A DNA stretch of 42,604 nt from Methanolinea sp. (GCA_030055515.1 JASFYI010000004.1:1-42604), one strand, 5' to 3'; shown: positions 15,239-28,183, numbered from the stretch's first letter. Notes: generated by a model not told the origin, from the sequence alone. Translations and numbers: made by a program.

Positions 15239-16062
15239 TAGAGGACCTTTTCGCGATCGAGAAACAGGCGGCGGGCAGGAGCCCGGTCCACGCGCTCGAC
15301 GCGAGGGCAAAGATCGTCCTCTGCTTCTCCGCGGTCGTCGCGATGGTCGCGGTCCCCTACTCCCCGCTCGTCTTCCCCGTGGGGCTCGTCTTCTTCCTCC
15401 TCTTCTCGGTGCTCTGGGCGATCTCGCGCCTCTCCCCGGTCGCCTACGCAAAGAGGTTGCTCATGGTCGTCCCGTTCGGCTTCTTCCTCGTCTTCGTCCA
15501 GATATTCGTCCAGAACCCCTACTACGCGTCCTTCACGCCGGTCGTCGACCTCCCGCTCGGCATCCACGTGTACAGGGAGTCGGTGGAATTCGCGACCATC
15601 CTCGCGGTGAAGTTCCTCGTCTGCGTCTCGTTCGTCATCCTCCTCTCGTCCACGACGCGCGTTCCAGACCTCCTCGAGGGCGCGGGGAGGCTCGGCCTCC
15701 CCCCGGAGTTCTCGCTCGTGCTCGGCATGATGGTGCGGTATATCTTCGTCTTCGGCTACATGGCCCGGAAGACAGTGGATTCGCTCTCCGCGCGCTGCTT
15801 CTCGCCGTTTGACGCGCGCCTGCCCTACAGGTACCGCCTGCGGGTCCTCGCGTACGCGATCGGCACGCTCTTCGTCCGCGCGTACGAGCAGGGCGAGCGG
15901 ACGTACACGGCGATGCTCTGCCGGGGGTACGGGAGGGAGAGCCACCTCTACATCAGGAGAAAACCCCTCCGGCGTGCCGACGTCGCGTTCCTCGCGGCCT
16001 GCATGCCGGTCGTCGTCTGCACGCCGGTCGCCGCGTGGCTCCTCTCCGGCGGGGTGCACTGA
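15235..16062 (+). CDS. cbiQ: ECF transporter transmembrane coupling subunit CbiQ
   Basis: This 275-residue T-component couples ATP hydrolysis to substrate uptake. The N-terminal IEKQAAGRSPVHALDARAK is the usual CbiQ opening before the first helix (the Asp-Ala-Arg-Ala-Lys block is strongly conserved). Five to six helices follow. The coupling motifs are ARCFSPF and, near the C-terminus, AMLCRGYGR (the A-x3-R-G type box that docks on the ATPase). The start codon overlaps the cbiO stop. It ends the four-gene operon. Confidence 0.91.
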   Translation: MIEDLFAIEKQAAGRSPVHALDARAKIVLCFSAVVAMVAVPYSPLVFPVGLVFFLLFSVLWAISRLSPVAYAKRLLMVVPFGFFLVFVQIFVQNPYYASFTPVVDLPLGIHVYRESVEFATILAVKFLVCVSFVILLSSTTRVPDLLEGAGRLGLPPEFSLVLGMMVRYIFVFGYMARKTVDSLSARCFSPFDARLPYRYRLRVLAYAIGTLFVRAYEQGERTYTAMLCRGYGRESHLYIRRKPLRRADVAFLAACMPVVVCTPVAAWLLSGGVH

Positions 16063-16102
16063 ACCGCAACCCTTTTTCCCGCGCGAAAACCCACTCTCCC
16101 CC

Positions 16103-16411
16103 ATGGCGAGCACGTTCGGGAGGGGTTTCGTCACGAACCTCATGCACATCTGCAAGCACTTCGCCGGGAGGCCTGAGGAGGCATTCTACGGGGCCGCCGA
16201 CCACCTGCAGGAGTTCGTCGTGCCGGACCAGTTCAAGGGGACCGAGGTGGAGGAGCTCGCGGAGAAACTCCGCAAGCGGATCGCGTGGCACCAGCCGGGG
16301 ACGCTGGACAGGGAGGAGGCAGAGGAGGTGAGGAGGATCCTCAACAGGCTCGTCGTCGCGATCGACAGGGCCCTTGGGATCAAGGACGCGGACATCGGCG
16401 AATTCCAGTGA
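16103..16411 (+). CDS. Conserved-looking small protein of unknown function
   Basis: This 102-residue soluble protein is largely helical and charged (for example EVEELAEKLRKRIAWHQPGT, then DREEAEEVRRILNRLVVAID). A Cys-His pair occurs in HICKHFAGR. There are no membrane segments and no recognisable catalytic motif. The ATG at 16103 lies 40 bases after cbiQ; a T6 tract (16423-16428) ends the unit before gyrB. I do not recognise the family. Coding potential is supported by codon pattern, start position and a tight fit between neighbours. Confidence 0.65.
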   Translation: MASTFGRGFVTNLMHICKHFAGRPEEAFYGAADHLQEFVVPDQFKGTEVEELAEKLRKRIAWHQPGTLDREEAEEVRRILNRLVVAIDRALGIKDADIGEFQ

Positions 16412-16422
16412 AAATGGGACAA

Positions 16423-20959
<4,537 letters not shown>

Positions 20960-21030
20960 ACCCCCATCCCCCCTCCGCGACACTTTTTTTCGCGATACAT
21001 TCATCCCGGTGCGGGTCTCTCTCTCCCACG

Positions 21031-21444
21031 ATGTACCAGACGAGGATCACCGTGGAGACGCGTGGGGAGGGGGACATCGTCGACATCACCCCCCGTGTGC
21101 GGGAGGCCATCCGGGAGAGCGGTGCCCGTGAAGGCCTCGCGAACGTCTTTGTCGCGGGGTCTACCGCGGCCGTGACGACGATAGAGTACGAGAAGGGAGT
21201 CCTGCAGGACCTCCGGAGGGCGCTCTCCGGGATCGCGCCCGAGTCCGTCCCCTACGCCCACGACGCCGCGTGGGGGGACGGCAACGGCCGGTCGCACGTC
21301 AAGGCCGCGATCGTGGGGCCCTCCCTCACGATCCCCGTGACGGGCGGGGAGCCTGCGCTCGGGACGTGGCAACAGGTCGTCCTCCTCGAGCTCGACGTGA
21401 GGGAGTCAAGGAGGCGGACGGTCACCATCACGGTCCTCCCGTGA
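21031..21444 (+). CDS. YjbQ family protein (UPF0047)
   Basis: This 137-residue single-domain protein has the family's conserved His and Asn pattern YAHDAAWGDGNGRSHVKAAI, then LTIPV and LGTWQQVVLLELD. Members are trimeric, bind metal at the His cluster, and some show weak thiamine-phosphate synthase activity in vitro; the physiological role is unsettled. The ATG at 21031 is preceded by a purine-poor leader, and the unit seems monocistronic, 71 bases after gyrA. It converges on UPF0147. Confidence 0.88.
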   Translation: MYQTRITVETRGEGDIVDITPRVREAIRESGAREGLANVFVAGSTAAVTTIEYEKGVLQDLRRALSGIAPESVPYAHDAAWGDGNGRSHVKAAIVGPSLTIPVTGGEPALGTWQQVVLLELDVRESRRRTVTITVLP

Positions 21445-21518
21445 CGAAAAAGTATCGCTCCGGTGCGGGAGATCCCCACACCGCGGGTCGCCCCCGGTGG
21501 GAGCGGCAGCCGGTCTCT

Positions 21519-21782
21519 TCAGTCCAGCGGGATCGTCTCCAGCTGCGAGACGAGCTCCCAGATCCGCGTCCGCGCGTGGACAGGCATGTTCGGATCGTTG
21601 CTGATCTCGTCGATCTTCGAGATCGCCTCCGCGGCCCGCAGCCCCGATTTCTTGGAGGTGTTCATCAGCAACTGGCGGGTCTCGTCCGCGACCCTCCGGA
21701 TGTTCCGCGGGATGGTGCTGTCATCCATGATGTGCTGGAGCATCTGGATGCAGTTCTCGATGGTCTTCTCAGGGTTGGTCAT
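21519..21782 (-). CDS. UPF0147 family protein
   Basis: This 87-residue helical protein ([20 protein letters not shown], then [11 protein letters not shown] and [20 protein letters not shown]) belongs to an archaeal-only family of unknown function. The ATG at 21782 is preferred because GGAGGGG lies 6 bases before it and the resulting length is normal; a further in-frame ATG at 21818 adds an unlikely basic extension. It diverges from the p27-like gene, sharing about 97 bases of promoter DNA. Confidence 0.87.
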   Translation of the reverse strand: MTNPEKTIENCIQMLQHIMDDSTIPRNIRRVADETRQLLMNTSKKSGLRAAEAISKIDEISNDPNMPVHARTRIWELVSQLETIPLD

Positions 21783-21879
21783 GGGTATCCCCTCCGGTGT
21801 CTCTCGCGAAAAACTCATCTATAACGAGTCATTCCTGAACCATACTTATATAGAGGACAGGCAATATAAACCATGCGAA
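21783..21879. promoter_or_regulatory. Divergent promoters of UPF0147 and p27-like genes
   Basis: On the reverse strand CGTTATAGATGAG (about 21815-21827) is a TATA box for UPF0147; ACTCAT and ACGAGT flank it as a near-perfect inverted repeat. On the forward strand CTTATATAGA (21845-21854) lies 25-30 bases before the ATG at 21880, so the p27-like mRNA may be leaderless. A second A/T block, CAATATAAA, follows at 21862-21870. Confidence 0.5.
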
Positions 21880-22281
21880 ATGACGGCGGGAGGAGAGACG
21901 GGACCGGGCGTGCGCGAGGACGAGGTCATGGCCCGGTACCTCCTGAAGGGCGGCAGGATGCTCTCCGCGACCTGCCCGGCCTGCGGGTGCCCCCTCTTCG
22001 ACGTGAAGGGGGAGACGCTCTGCGTGGTCTGCAGGGAGAAGGAGGGAGGACGCGGCGTCCCCCCGGGAACCGCGCCGGTGCCCGCGCCGGCCGCGGGGGA
22101 GCAGGGGATACCCGCCGTGCGCGGCGGGAGGGTGCGTGAGGCACTCGAGCGCGCGGTCGTTGCCCTCTGCGCGAGGGCCGAGTGCGAAGAGGACCCGCGC
22201 CGCGCGAGGATCCTCATGGAGGCCGTCCGCGCCGGCGTGGAGGCGCTGCGGGCACTCCCCCCGGAACCCGGTCAGGAGTAG
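21880..22281 (+). CDS. Sjogren/scleroderma autoantigen-1 (p27, ZNRD2)-like zinc-ribbon protein
   Basis: This 133-residue protein carries the p27-type core MARYLLKGGRMLSATCPACG, then CPLFDVKGETLCVVC, a zinc ribbon found in archaeal and eukaryotic members. A low-complexity Pro/Gly/Ala linker leads to a C-terminal helix (RVREALERAVVALCARAE...). The start is uncertain: ATG 21880 fits a leaderless transcript, ATG 21928 begins exactly at the conserved core, and GTG 21910 is between. The biochemical role is unknown. The stop overlaps the convergent hef by 10 bases. Confidence 0.78.
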   Translation: MTAGGETGPGVREDEVMARYLLKGGRMLSATCPACGCPLFDVKGETLCVVCREKEGGRGVPPGTAPVPAPAAGEQGIPAVRGGRVREALERAVVALCARAECEEDPRRARILMEAVRAGVEALRALPPEPGQE

Positions 22282-24533
22282 GGTGCCTCCGAGACCTCCC
22301 TCACCTTCCTCGCCCTCTCCTTTCCTATCCCCTTCACCCTGACGAGGTCTTCCTCGCGCGCGTTGACCACGGCCTGCACGGACCCAAAGTGCGAGAGGAG
22401 GGCGCGCGCGTGCCGCAACCCGATGCCCGGGAAAGACGCGATGACCATCTCGGCCTGCGCCCGCGGGGACTCGGCGGACTTCCGGATGGGCAGTGTCCTC
22501 TCCCTCTCTCCTCCCTCCTCGCGCCGCGCGAGGACCGCGATGATCTGGGCGGTCTCCTCCTCGCTCCGCGAGAAGAGCACGGATATCCCGAGGTCGACGG
22601 CGATGGCCGCGAGCGTCCCCCGTATCGCGTTCGGGTGGATGTCCCTCACCGCGTAGATGTCCTCGGTCCCCTCGATGATCAGGACCGGCCGCGGGGCACT
22701 CGCGGAGAGGTCCTTCAACTGGGAGAAGAGGTCGCGGTCGACGAGCGTGTCCACGAAATCCCGGACGGTCTTCCTCTCGACGAGGACCCTGTCTCCCACC
22801 GCGTAGTCGCCGGCGGGAAGCCTCCCTATCTCCATCGGGACGCGGAGCGCGGACAAGGCCTCGACGACCCCCGAGGACGTCTCGCGGTCGTCCACCCTTA
22901 CCACGGTGCCATGGCCCGCGCCGTCGCCCGGGGGGTCGTCGAAGTCCCGGATCGATGTCTGCGAGGTTGATGGGGGGACGTCGCTGCCCGCCGGCCGGCT
23001 CGCCTCGCGGTGCATCCGGCGGATCCCGGAGAGCATCGTCCTCTCGCGGGTCTGGCTCACGTAACGGAACACCTCGTCGGTCGTCCCCCTCGTGACGAGG
23101 ACGACGATCCTCCCCTTCCCGCTCCTCCCCGTCCTCCCCTTCCGCTGGATGCTCCGGATCTCGGAGGGGACAGCCTCGTAGAAGACGACGAGATCAGTGG
23201 AAGGGATGTCGAGCCCCTCCTCCCCGACCGAGGTCGCGACGAGCACGCGGAATTCCCCCTCGCGGAACTTCCGGATCGCCTCTATCTGCTTCTTCTGCGA
23301 GAGGCCCTTCTCGGTGTCCCTCGACGCCTGCCCGACGAACCTCTGGCTCGGGATGCCCCTCGCCGCGAGGAAGTCCACGATCTGCTGGACCATGTCCCGG
23401 TAGGTCGCAAAGACGATGATCCTGCTCCCCGGCGAGGCCTCGACCTGCTCGCGCACGACGTCGGCGAGGACCCCGAGTTTCGGGTGGAGCTCCTCCTTCC
23501 ACGAGATGCACTGCTCGAGGACGCGGACGAAGACGGGGTCCCTCGCGAGGCGGGCCGCGGACTTCGGGCTGCCGCTCCCGGTCCCCTCGGCAAAGAGCCT
23601 GTTCACGTACTGGCAGAATACGCGGCTCCCCTGCGATTCCACGAGGCCTACCGCGTGCCGGAGCTTCAGGAGCTCGGCGTGGAGGGATGCCGCCGTGAAT
23701 CCCGTGGGATCCCTCTCCTGTATCCTCTGCTGGATCTGGGCGTTGAGGGCGTTGAGGACCTTCATCGAGAGTTCCGCGCGGGGAGGCACCGGGAACCCGA
23801 GGGACCGGAGCTGGGCGAGCCGGTTGTCGATGAGGGAGTTGAGGGATGCCGCCGCCTGCCGGAGCTCGGCGGGGAGCTCGACCTCGATCACCTCGATCTC
23901 CCTCTCGTGGACGTAAGGCGCGACGTCCGGGTCGCTCTCCGTGCGGGTCTCGACGCGGGTAACCCCGAGGTTCCTGCAGACCTCCTCGACTTTCTCCCTC
24001 TTTCCCCCCGGGGACGCGGTCATCGCGAGCACGAGCGGAGAGCGCGCCGTCTCAAGGTAGCGCTTCGCGATGAAGACGTACGCGTAGTTCCCCACGGCCC
24101 TGTGGCACTCGTCGAAGACCGCGAGCACGACGTCGGAGAGGTCGTAAGCCCCGGAGAGGACGTCGTTCTTGATGACCTGCGGCGTCGCGAAGACGACCCG
24201 CGCGTCCTCCCATGCCTTCTCCCGTTCCGCGGCGGGCGTCTCCCCCGTGAACATCGCGAACGTCCGCTCGTCCCGCCCGGGGAGGGTGAGGAACGCCGAG
24301 AAAAACCGCATGTGCTGCTCGACGAGGGGTTTCGTTGGGGCGAGCACGAGGACCTTGCCGCCCTCGTTGTAGAGGCGCGATGCCGCGACGAGGAGCGCGA
24401 TCGCCGTCTTCCCGAGCCCCGTCGGGAGGACGACCATCGTGTGGCCTTCCAGCGCCTTCATCGCGATCGAGAGCTGGTACGCGCGCGACTCGAGGGCTCC
24501 CTGCACGATGTAGGGGTGGGAGATGGTGGTCAT
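22272..24533 (-). CDS. hef: Hef helicase-nuclease (XPF/FANCM family)
   Basis: This 753-residue full-length Hef acts at stalled replication forks. The helicase part has Walker A PTGLGKT (37-43), DECH (141-144), the TAS motif (172-174) and a C-terminal helicase domain ending in VGEEGLDIPSTDLV and QRKGRTGRSGKG. The XPF nuclease core GDYAVGDRVLVERKTVRDF lies near 575-595, and tandem helix-hairpin-helix motifs (ASFPGIGLRHARALLSHFG) end the protein. The start overlaps the glyS stop by 4 bases (ATGA). The intact helicase and nuclease motifs suggest both activities remain. Confidence 0.95.
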   Translation of the reverse strand: MTTISHPYIVQGALESRAYQLSIAMKALEGHTMVVLPTGLGKTAIALLVAASRLYNEGGKVLVLAPTKPLVEQHMRFFSAFLTLPGRDERTFAMFTGETPAAEREKAWEDARVVFATPQVIKNDVLSGAYDLSDVVLAVFDECHRAVGNYAYVFIAKRYLETARSPLVLAMTASPGGKREKVEEVCRNLGVTRVETRTESDPDVAPYVHEREIEVIEVELPAELRQAAASLNSLIDNRLAQLRSLGFPVPPRAELSMKVLNALNAQIQQRIQERDPTGFTAASLHAELLKLRHAVGLVESQGSRVFCQYVNRLFAEGTGSGSPKSAARLARDPVFVRVLEQCISWKEELHPKLGVLADVVREQVEASPGSRIIVFATYRDMVQQIVDFLAARGIPSQRFVGQASRDTEKGLSQKKQIEAIRKFREGEFRVLVATSVGEEGLDIPSTDLVVFYEAVPSEIRSIQRKGRTGRSGKGRIVVLVTRGTTDEVFRYVSQTRERTMLSGIRRMHREASRPAGSDVPPSTSQTSIRDFDDPPGDGAGHGTVVRVDDRETSSGVVEALSALRVPMEIGRLPAGDYAVGDRVLVERKTVRDFVDTLVDRDLFSQLKDLSASAPRPVLIIEGTEDIYAVRDIHPNAIRGTLAAIAVDLGISVLFSRSEEETAQIIAVLARREEGGERERTLPIRKSAESPRAQAEMVIASFPGIGLRHARALLSHFGSVQAVVNAREEDLVRVKGIGKERARKVREVSEAPYS

Positions 24534-26260
24534 GGGGACTTGAGCTGCGCAAAGGTCGTCCAGCCCTTCACGAGCGAGTAGACTATCGAGGGGATCTCCC
24601 GAGCCGGGACCCTCACCTGCTCCATGCTGTCCCTCTCGCGGAGCGTCACGGTCCCGTCCTCCGGGGTCTGGTAATCCACCGTGATCCCAAACGGTGTCCC
24701 GATCTCGTCCTGCCTCCTGTACCTCCGGCCGATCGCCCCCGAGTCGTCGTACTCCGCGACGATGCCGCGGGCGGCGAGGCTCTCCGCGATCCCGCGCGCG
24801 ATCTCGGGGAGGTTGTCCCTGTTCATCAGGGGGAAGACCGCCGCCTGGATGGGCGCGATGCGCGGCGGGAGCCGGAGGACCCTCCGTTCCTCGTCCCTCA
24901 CGACCTCTTCAGAGTAGTTGTGCTCGAGGACCGCGTAGATCATCCTGTCGATCCCGTAACTCGGCTCGATCACGTGGGGGACGACCTCCTCGCCCGGGAT
25001 CTCGACCTCCTCCTCGCGGACGTCGTAGAGGTCGGGCGTGACCTCGATCTCCTCGCCGTCCACCATGACCCTCACCACGCCGCCGGCGGCAGCGGGGTCC
25101 GCGGCCTCGAGCGCCGCCGCGATCGCCTTTGCCCTGTCCCTGAACCGGGGTCCGAGCGCGCCCATGCGCGGCACGACCCTCGTCCGCTTCACCCTCCTCG
25201 GCTCGGGGAACGGGATGAAGACCGAGAACCTCTCCCCGCTGTGCCTCTCGTGGGCCCGCAGGTCGTAGTCTGTCCGGTCCGCGATCCCGACCGTCTCGAC
25301 CCACCCGAACCGCCCGGAGTAGATCTCCGCGTCCCAGCAGTCCACCGCGTAGTGGGCCCTCTCCTCGGGGAGGTGCTGCCGGAACCGGAGCCTCTCGGGT
25401 CTCACCCCGATCGTGACGAGGATCTCGTGGGTGAGCGCGATGCAGTACGCGAGGAAGCTGTGGGCGACGGTGCCGGAATCCACGGCCTCCTGCATGGTCA
25501 TCTCGACGGGGGGCGACCCCTCCTGCTGCTGCGCGATCCCGAGCAGGGGGACGCGGTAACCGCTGTACCGCGAGAACCGCGGGTGGTCCTTCTTCTCCGG
25601 GTGGACGAATATCTCGGCCTCGGCCTGCGTGAATTCCCGCAGCCGGATCATCCCCTGCCGGGGCGATATCTCGTTCCGGTAGGACTTCCCAATCTGGACA
25701 GCCCCGAAGGGGAGCCTGTCCCTGTAGAACCGGAGGAGCCGCGAGAAATCTGTAAACATCCCCTGCGCGGTCTCCGGCCGGAGGTAGCCCTTCCGCTGGG
25801 AGCCGGGCCCGATGGAGGTCTCGAACATGAGGTTGAACGAGAAGACCTCGACGTTCCCGAACCTCTCGTTGCAGGACGGGCAGGGGAGGTCGCGGATGGT
25901 CTCCGCGAGCCGTGCCGCGTCGAGGGAGGATGCCGCCGGGAGGCCTGCCCCCTCCGCGAGGTGGTCTGCCCTGAAGTACTCTCTGCAGTGGGGGCACTGG
26001 CACATCTTGTCGGTGAAGCCGCTGACGTGGCCCGAGGCGACGAAGATCTCCTCCTGGCCGATCGTCGGGCACTCGATCTCGTAGTAACCCTCCCCCGCCA
26101 CGTAGAACTCCCGCCAGACGTCCTCGATCCTCCTCTTCATCATCGCGCCGAGCGGGCCGTAGTCGACGAACCCGGCGACCGAACCGTAGCACTCGGCCGT
26201 CGGCCAGATGAAGCCCCTCCGCTTCGCGAGGTCCATGACTGCATCGTAAATATCGCTCAT
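24530..26260 (-). CDS. glyS: Glycyl-tRNA synthetase (alpha2, archaeal/eukaryal type)
   Basis: This 576-residue class II synthetase charges tRNA-Gly. Motif 2 appears as YRNEISPRQGMIRLREF, preceded by KGYLRPETAQGMF; motif 3 as GIDRMIYAVLEHNY. A zinc-binding CPHC...CPSC pair lies in the N-terminal third. The N-terminus YDAVMDLAKRRGFIWPTAE is characteristic. A TATA-like AGATATAGG about 20-25 bases upstream on the reverse strand and GTGACC form a short-leader promoter. It heads a two-gene unit with hef. Confidence 0.97.
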   Translation of the reverse strand: MSDIYDAVMDLAKRRGFIWPTAECYGSVAGFVDYGPLGAMMKRRIEDVWREFYVAGEGYYEIECPTIGQEEIFVASGHVSGFTDKMCQCPHCREYFRADHLAEGAGLPAASSLDAARLAETIRDLPCPSCNERFGNVEVFSFNLMFETSIGPGSQRKGYLRPETAQGMFTDFSRLLRFYRDRLPFGAVQIGKSYRNEISPRQGMIRLREFTQAEAEIFVHPEKKDHPRFSRYSGYRVPLLGIAQQQEGSPPVEMTMQEAVDSGTVAHSFLAYCIALTHEILVTIGVRPERLRFRQHLPEERAHYAVDCWDAEIYSGRFGWVETVGIADRTDYDLRAHERHSGERFSVFIPFPEPRRVKRTRVVPRMGALGPRFRDRAKAIAAALEAADPAAAGGVVRVMVDGEEIEVTPDLYDVREEEVEIPGEEVVPHVIEPSYGIDRMIYAVLEHNYSEEVVRDEERRVLRLPPRIAPIQAAVFPLMNRDNLPEIARGIAESLAARGIVAEYDDSGAIGRRYRRQDEIGTPFGITVDYQTPEDGTVTLRERDSMEQVRVPAREIPSIVYSLVKGWTTFAQLKSP

Positions 26261-26416
26261 GGGAACAGGGTCACTCTCCCTATATCTGGGCCCGCGGCCA
26301 CAAAAAACTGTGGGGATTTCCCGGGGGACGACTCACAAAATATTTGTATGAGGAAGACCATTCCAACAGATCATTGCCCTGTACGGGAGAATCCGGCGAT
26401 TCCGGGGCAGAAAGGT

Positions 26417-26427
26417 AAGGTTAAATA
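26417..26427 (+). promoter_or_regulatory. TATA box of the HTH gene
   Basis: GGTTAAATACG lies about 50 bases before the ATG at 26470, and GTGAGG (about 26460-26465) provides the ribosome-binding site. The rest of the gap from 26261 holds the glyS promoter and no convincing gene. Confidence 0.5.
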
Positions 26428-26469
26428 CGAAGGACGGTATCTAATTCGGTAGTCTGCCAGTGAGGCTTC

Positions 26470-27081
26470 ATGCAGGACGAAAAAAAGAGGAAGCGAGAAC
26501 TCCTCCGTTTGTTCTCAGACATCTCAGGGAAGACAAAGATCGTGGAGCCGATGAAGAAGATCCATGGCACCCTGCGTGACCGCGACGCGGTGGAGAGGGA
26601 GATCGCACTCGTCATGCGTGAGATCCTCGAGCAGGGAATTTTCAAGACGAAGCTCAAGCCGATCCAGCTCGCGAGGCTGATTTCCGCATACTACGCGGGC
26701 AAGAACGACACGGAGATCGCGAGGGAACTCGGCGACGAGAAACTCTCAAAGACCGTCGCGAGGGCAAGGGTCAGGCTGAAGCTCTTCAGGGACCTCGACT
26801 TCAAGATGCCGTTTGACCAGAAACGCCTCGAGGAACTCCTCGCGTCGGGCAAGACGATGAAGGAGATCTCCGAGGAGCTCGGCGTGAGCCCCTCGACGCT
26901 CCGGGAGTACCGCCATGTCCTCGAGCAGAGGGACGATACCACGATCGACCCGTACCTCGAGCGGATCAGGGACGTGATGGAGGACCGCGACCTCTCGGAG
27001 CAGATGACGAGGAGCGCGACGAAGGACGGCCTAGGGGAGACAATCGACATCACCGAGGCGGAGCTGATCGACGTCACGTGA
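26470..27081 (+). CDS. Helix-turn-helix protein, archaeal conserved type
   Basis: This 203-residue protein has two HTH-like segments: AYYAGKNDTEIARELGDEKL, with KTVARARVRL (about 74-103), and SGKTMKEISEELGVSPSTLR (about 127-146). The N-terminal third (KTKIVEPMKKIHGTLRDRD) and the acidic tail ending ETIDITEAELIDVT are distinctive. It may belong to the archaeal group annotated as conditioned-medium-induced protein 4, but I hold that only loosely. It has its own promoter. It is probably a DNA-binding regulator; the target is unknown. Confidence 0.72.
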   Translation: MQDEKKRKRELLRLFSDISGKTKIVEPMKKIHGTLRDRDAVEREIALVMREILEQGIFKTKLKPIQLARLISAYYAGKNDTEIARELGDEKLSKTVARARVRLKLFRDLDFKMPFDQKRLEELLASGKTMKEISEELGVSPSTLREYRHVLEQRDDTTIDPYLERIRDVMEDRDLSEQMTRSATKDGLGETIDITEAELIDVT

Positions 27082-27169
27082 GCGCGTGGCGCCGCGGACC
27101 GCAAAGTTCTTTTCTCCCGCCCCTCACCCTCCCAAGGGAACCATGCCTTTTCGCACGGAGGGAACGAAA

Positions 27170-27826
27170 ATGGAGATCACGTGGTTTGGGCACGCGTGCG
27201 TCCTCGTCTCGGGGAGCAGGAAGGTCCTCCTCGACCCGTTCGTGCCCGGCGGGAAGATCGGTGCAGAGCCCGACGTCATCGCCCTCACCCACGGGCACGC
27301 CGACCACACGGGGTGCCTCCCGGACTTCCCCGGCGTCCCGGTCGTCGCGGTCAACGAGATTGCGAAGTTTCTCCGCTCGCGGGGGTGGGAGACGGAGCCG
27401 ATGAACATCGGGGGGACGATCGAATTCCGGGGGGTCACCTTCACCATGACCCCGGCGGTCCACTCGGCGTGGCTCGAGGAGGCAGGGCCGGGGTTCACGG
27501 CGGGCGCCGCCGCGGGTTTCGTCGTGAGGATGGACGGGAAGTCCGTGTACCACGCGGGGGACACCGCGCTCTTCTCCGACATGGCACTCGTCGGGAAGCT
27601 GTACCACCCGGACGTCGCCCTCCTCCCGATAGGGGGCAGGTACACGATGGGCCCCGAGGAGGCCATGGTTGCCGCCCAGATGATCGGGGCGCCGGTCGTC
27701 GTCCCCATCCACTACGGCACGTGGCCCGCCATCGCAAAGGACCCGCGGGAATTCGCCCGCGCCCTCGAGCGCACGACGGACTGCAGGGCGGTCATCCTGC
27801 GGCCCGGGGAGAGCCTCTCCCTCTGA
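27170..27826 (+). CDS. Metal-dependent hydrolase, beta-lactamase fold (UPF0173)
   Basis: This 218-residue protein has the metal-binding THGHADHTG (His-x-His-x-Asp-His), preceded by WFGHACV and followed by VYHAGDTALF and PIHYGTWP, all family marks. The substrate is unknown. ATG 27170 is chosen because GGAGG stands 8 bases before it and the conserved MEITWFGHA starts there; the open frame runs back to 27086. A perfect 9-bp inverted repeat with a TATA box begins 12 bases after its stop and belongs to the next unit. Confidence 0.87.
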   Translation: MEITWFGHACVLVSGSRKVLLDPFVPGGKIGAEPDVIALTHGHADHTGCLPDFPGVPVVAVNEIAKFLRSRGWETEPMNIGGTIEFRGVTFTMTPAVHSAWLEEAGPGFTAGAAAGFVVRMDGKSVYHAGDTALFSDMALVGKLYHPDVALLPIGGRYTMGPEEAMVAAQMIGAPVVVPIHYGTWPAIAKDPREFARALERTTDCRAVILRPGESLSL

Positions 27827-27837
27827 TAGGGGGGAGC

Positions 27838-27868
27838 CGCCCGGGATACTTTTATATAGTCCCGGGCG
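27838..27868 (+). promoter_or_regulatory. TATA box enclosed by a perfect 9-bp inverted repeat
   Basis: CGCCCGGGA at 27838-27846 and TCCCGGGCG at 27860-27868 are exact reverse complements. The 13 bases between them are TACTTTTATATAG, holding the TATA box (about 27851-27858). Transcription would start near 27880, just before a ribosome-binding site and a 28-codon ORF. The arrangement resembles that at the tbp promoter (5529-5562). It could be a repressor operator. A hairpin ending the upstream transcript is the alternative reading. Confidence 0.55.
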
Positions 27869-27898
27869 AACCCTCGGTTATCCAGGGGTGACAGAAAC

Positions 27899-27985
27899 GT
27901 GGAGCTCGACGGGAAGACGGTGATAGGGACGGGGATCATCCTCTTCATCATCGTTGTCGGTCTCTGGTACCTGTTCATCAGGTGA
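27899..27985 (+). CDS. 28-residue single-pass membrane microprotein
   Basis: The GTG at 27899 opens a short frame: a polar start MELDGKTVIG, then the hydrophobic helix TGIILFIIVVGLWYLF, ending Ile-Arg and TGA. GGGGTGA (27885-27891) stands 7 bases upstream, ideal for ribosome binding. A TATA box lies about 45 bases before the start, and two hairpins and a T6 tract follow the stop. This complete set of signals argues that the ORF is expressed, or that the same unit makes a small RNA. It resembles the small membrane subunits that tune larger complexes, but I do not recognise it. Confidence 0.62.
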   Translation: MELDGKTVIGTGIILFIIVVGLWYLFIR

Positions 27986-28002
27986 CCGGGGGAGGGAGAG
28001 GG

Positions 28003-28052
28003 AACGGCGGGGAGTGCCGTTTCGCGGGGAGACCCCGGGCGTTTCCTTTTTT
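28003..28052 (+). terminator. Double hairpin with T-tract after the microprotein ORF
   Basis: AACGGC (28003-28008) pairs with GCCGTT (28016-28021) around a 7-base loop. GGGG-AGA-CCCC follows at 28026-28036, then a T6 tract at 28047-28052. A further T7 tract lies at 28099-28105. The remaining bases up to 28183 hold only T-rich signals on the opposite strand, probably the end of fae-hps. Confidence 0.5.
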
Positions 28053-28183
28053 CGTGAAGTTGCGTGGCGGCAGCGGGAGGCAGGAAAAGGGAGGGGACTT
28101 TTTTTGATGGGAGGAGAGTCCCGCGCGGGAATTCCACGGGTGGTTGGCGGGGGACGCGGAGAGGGGGAAAAGGGAGAAAAAGG

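Noticed and set aside
24335-26452. Long open frame (705 codons) antisense to glyS
   Set aside because: It mirrors glyS codon structure, is packed with Arg, Pro, Gly and Asp, and has no family motif. Long antisense frames are expected in GC-rich DNA. The same holds for frames opposite gyrB, gyrA and truD/pth2.
26347-26452. 34-codon frame in the glyS upstream region
   Set aside because: It covers the TATA box of the following gene and has no upstream signals of its own.
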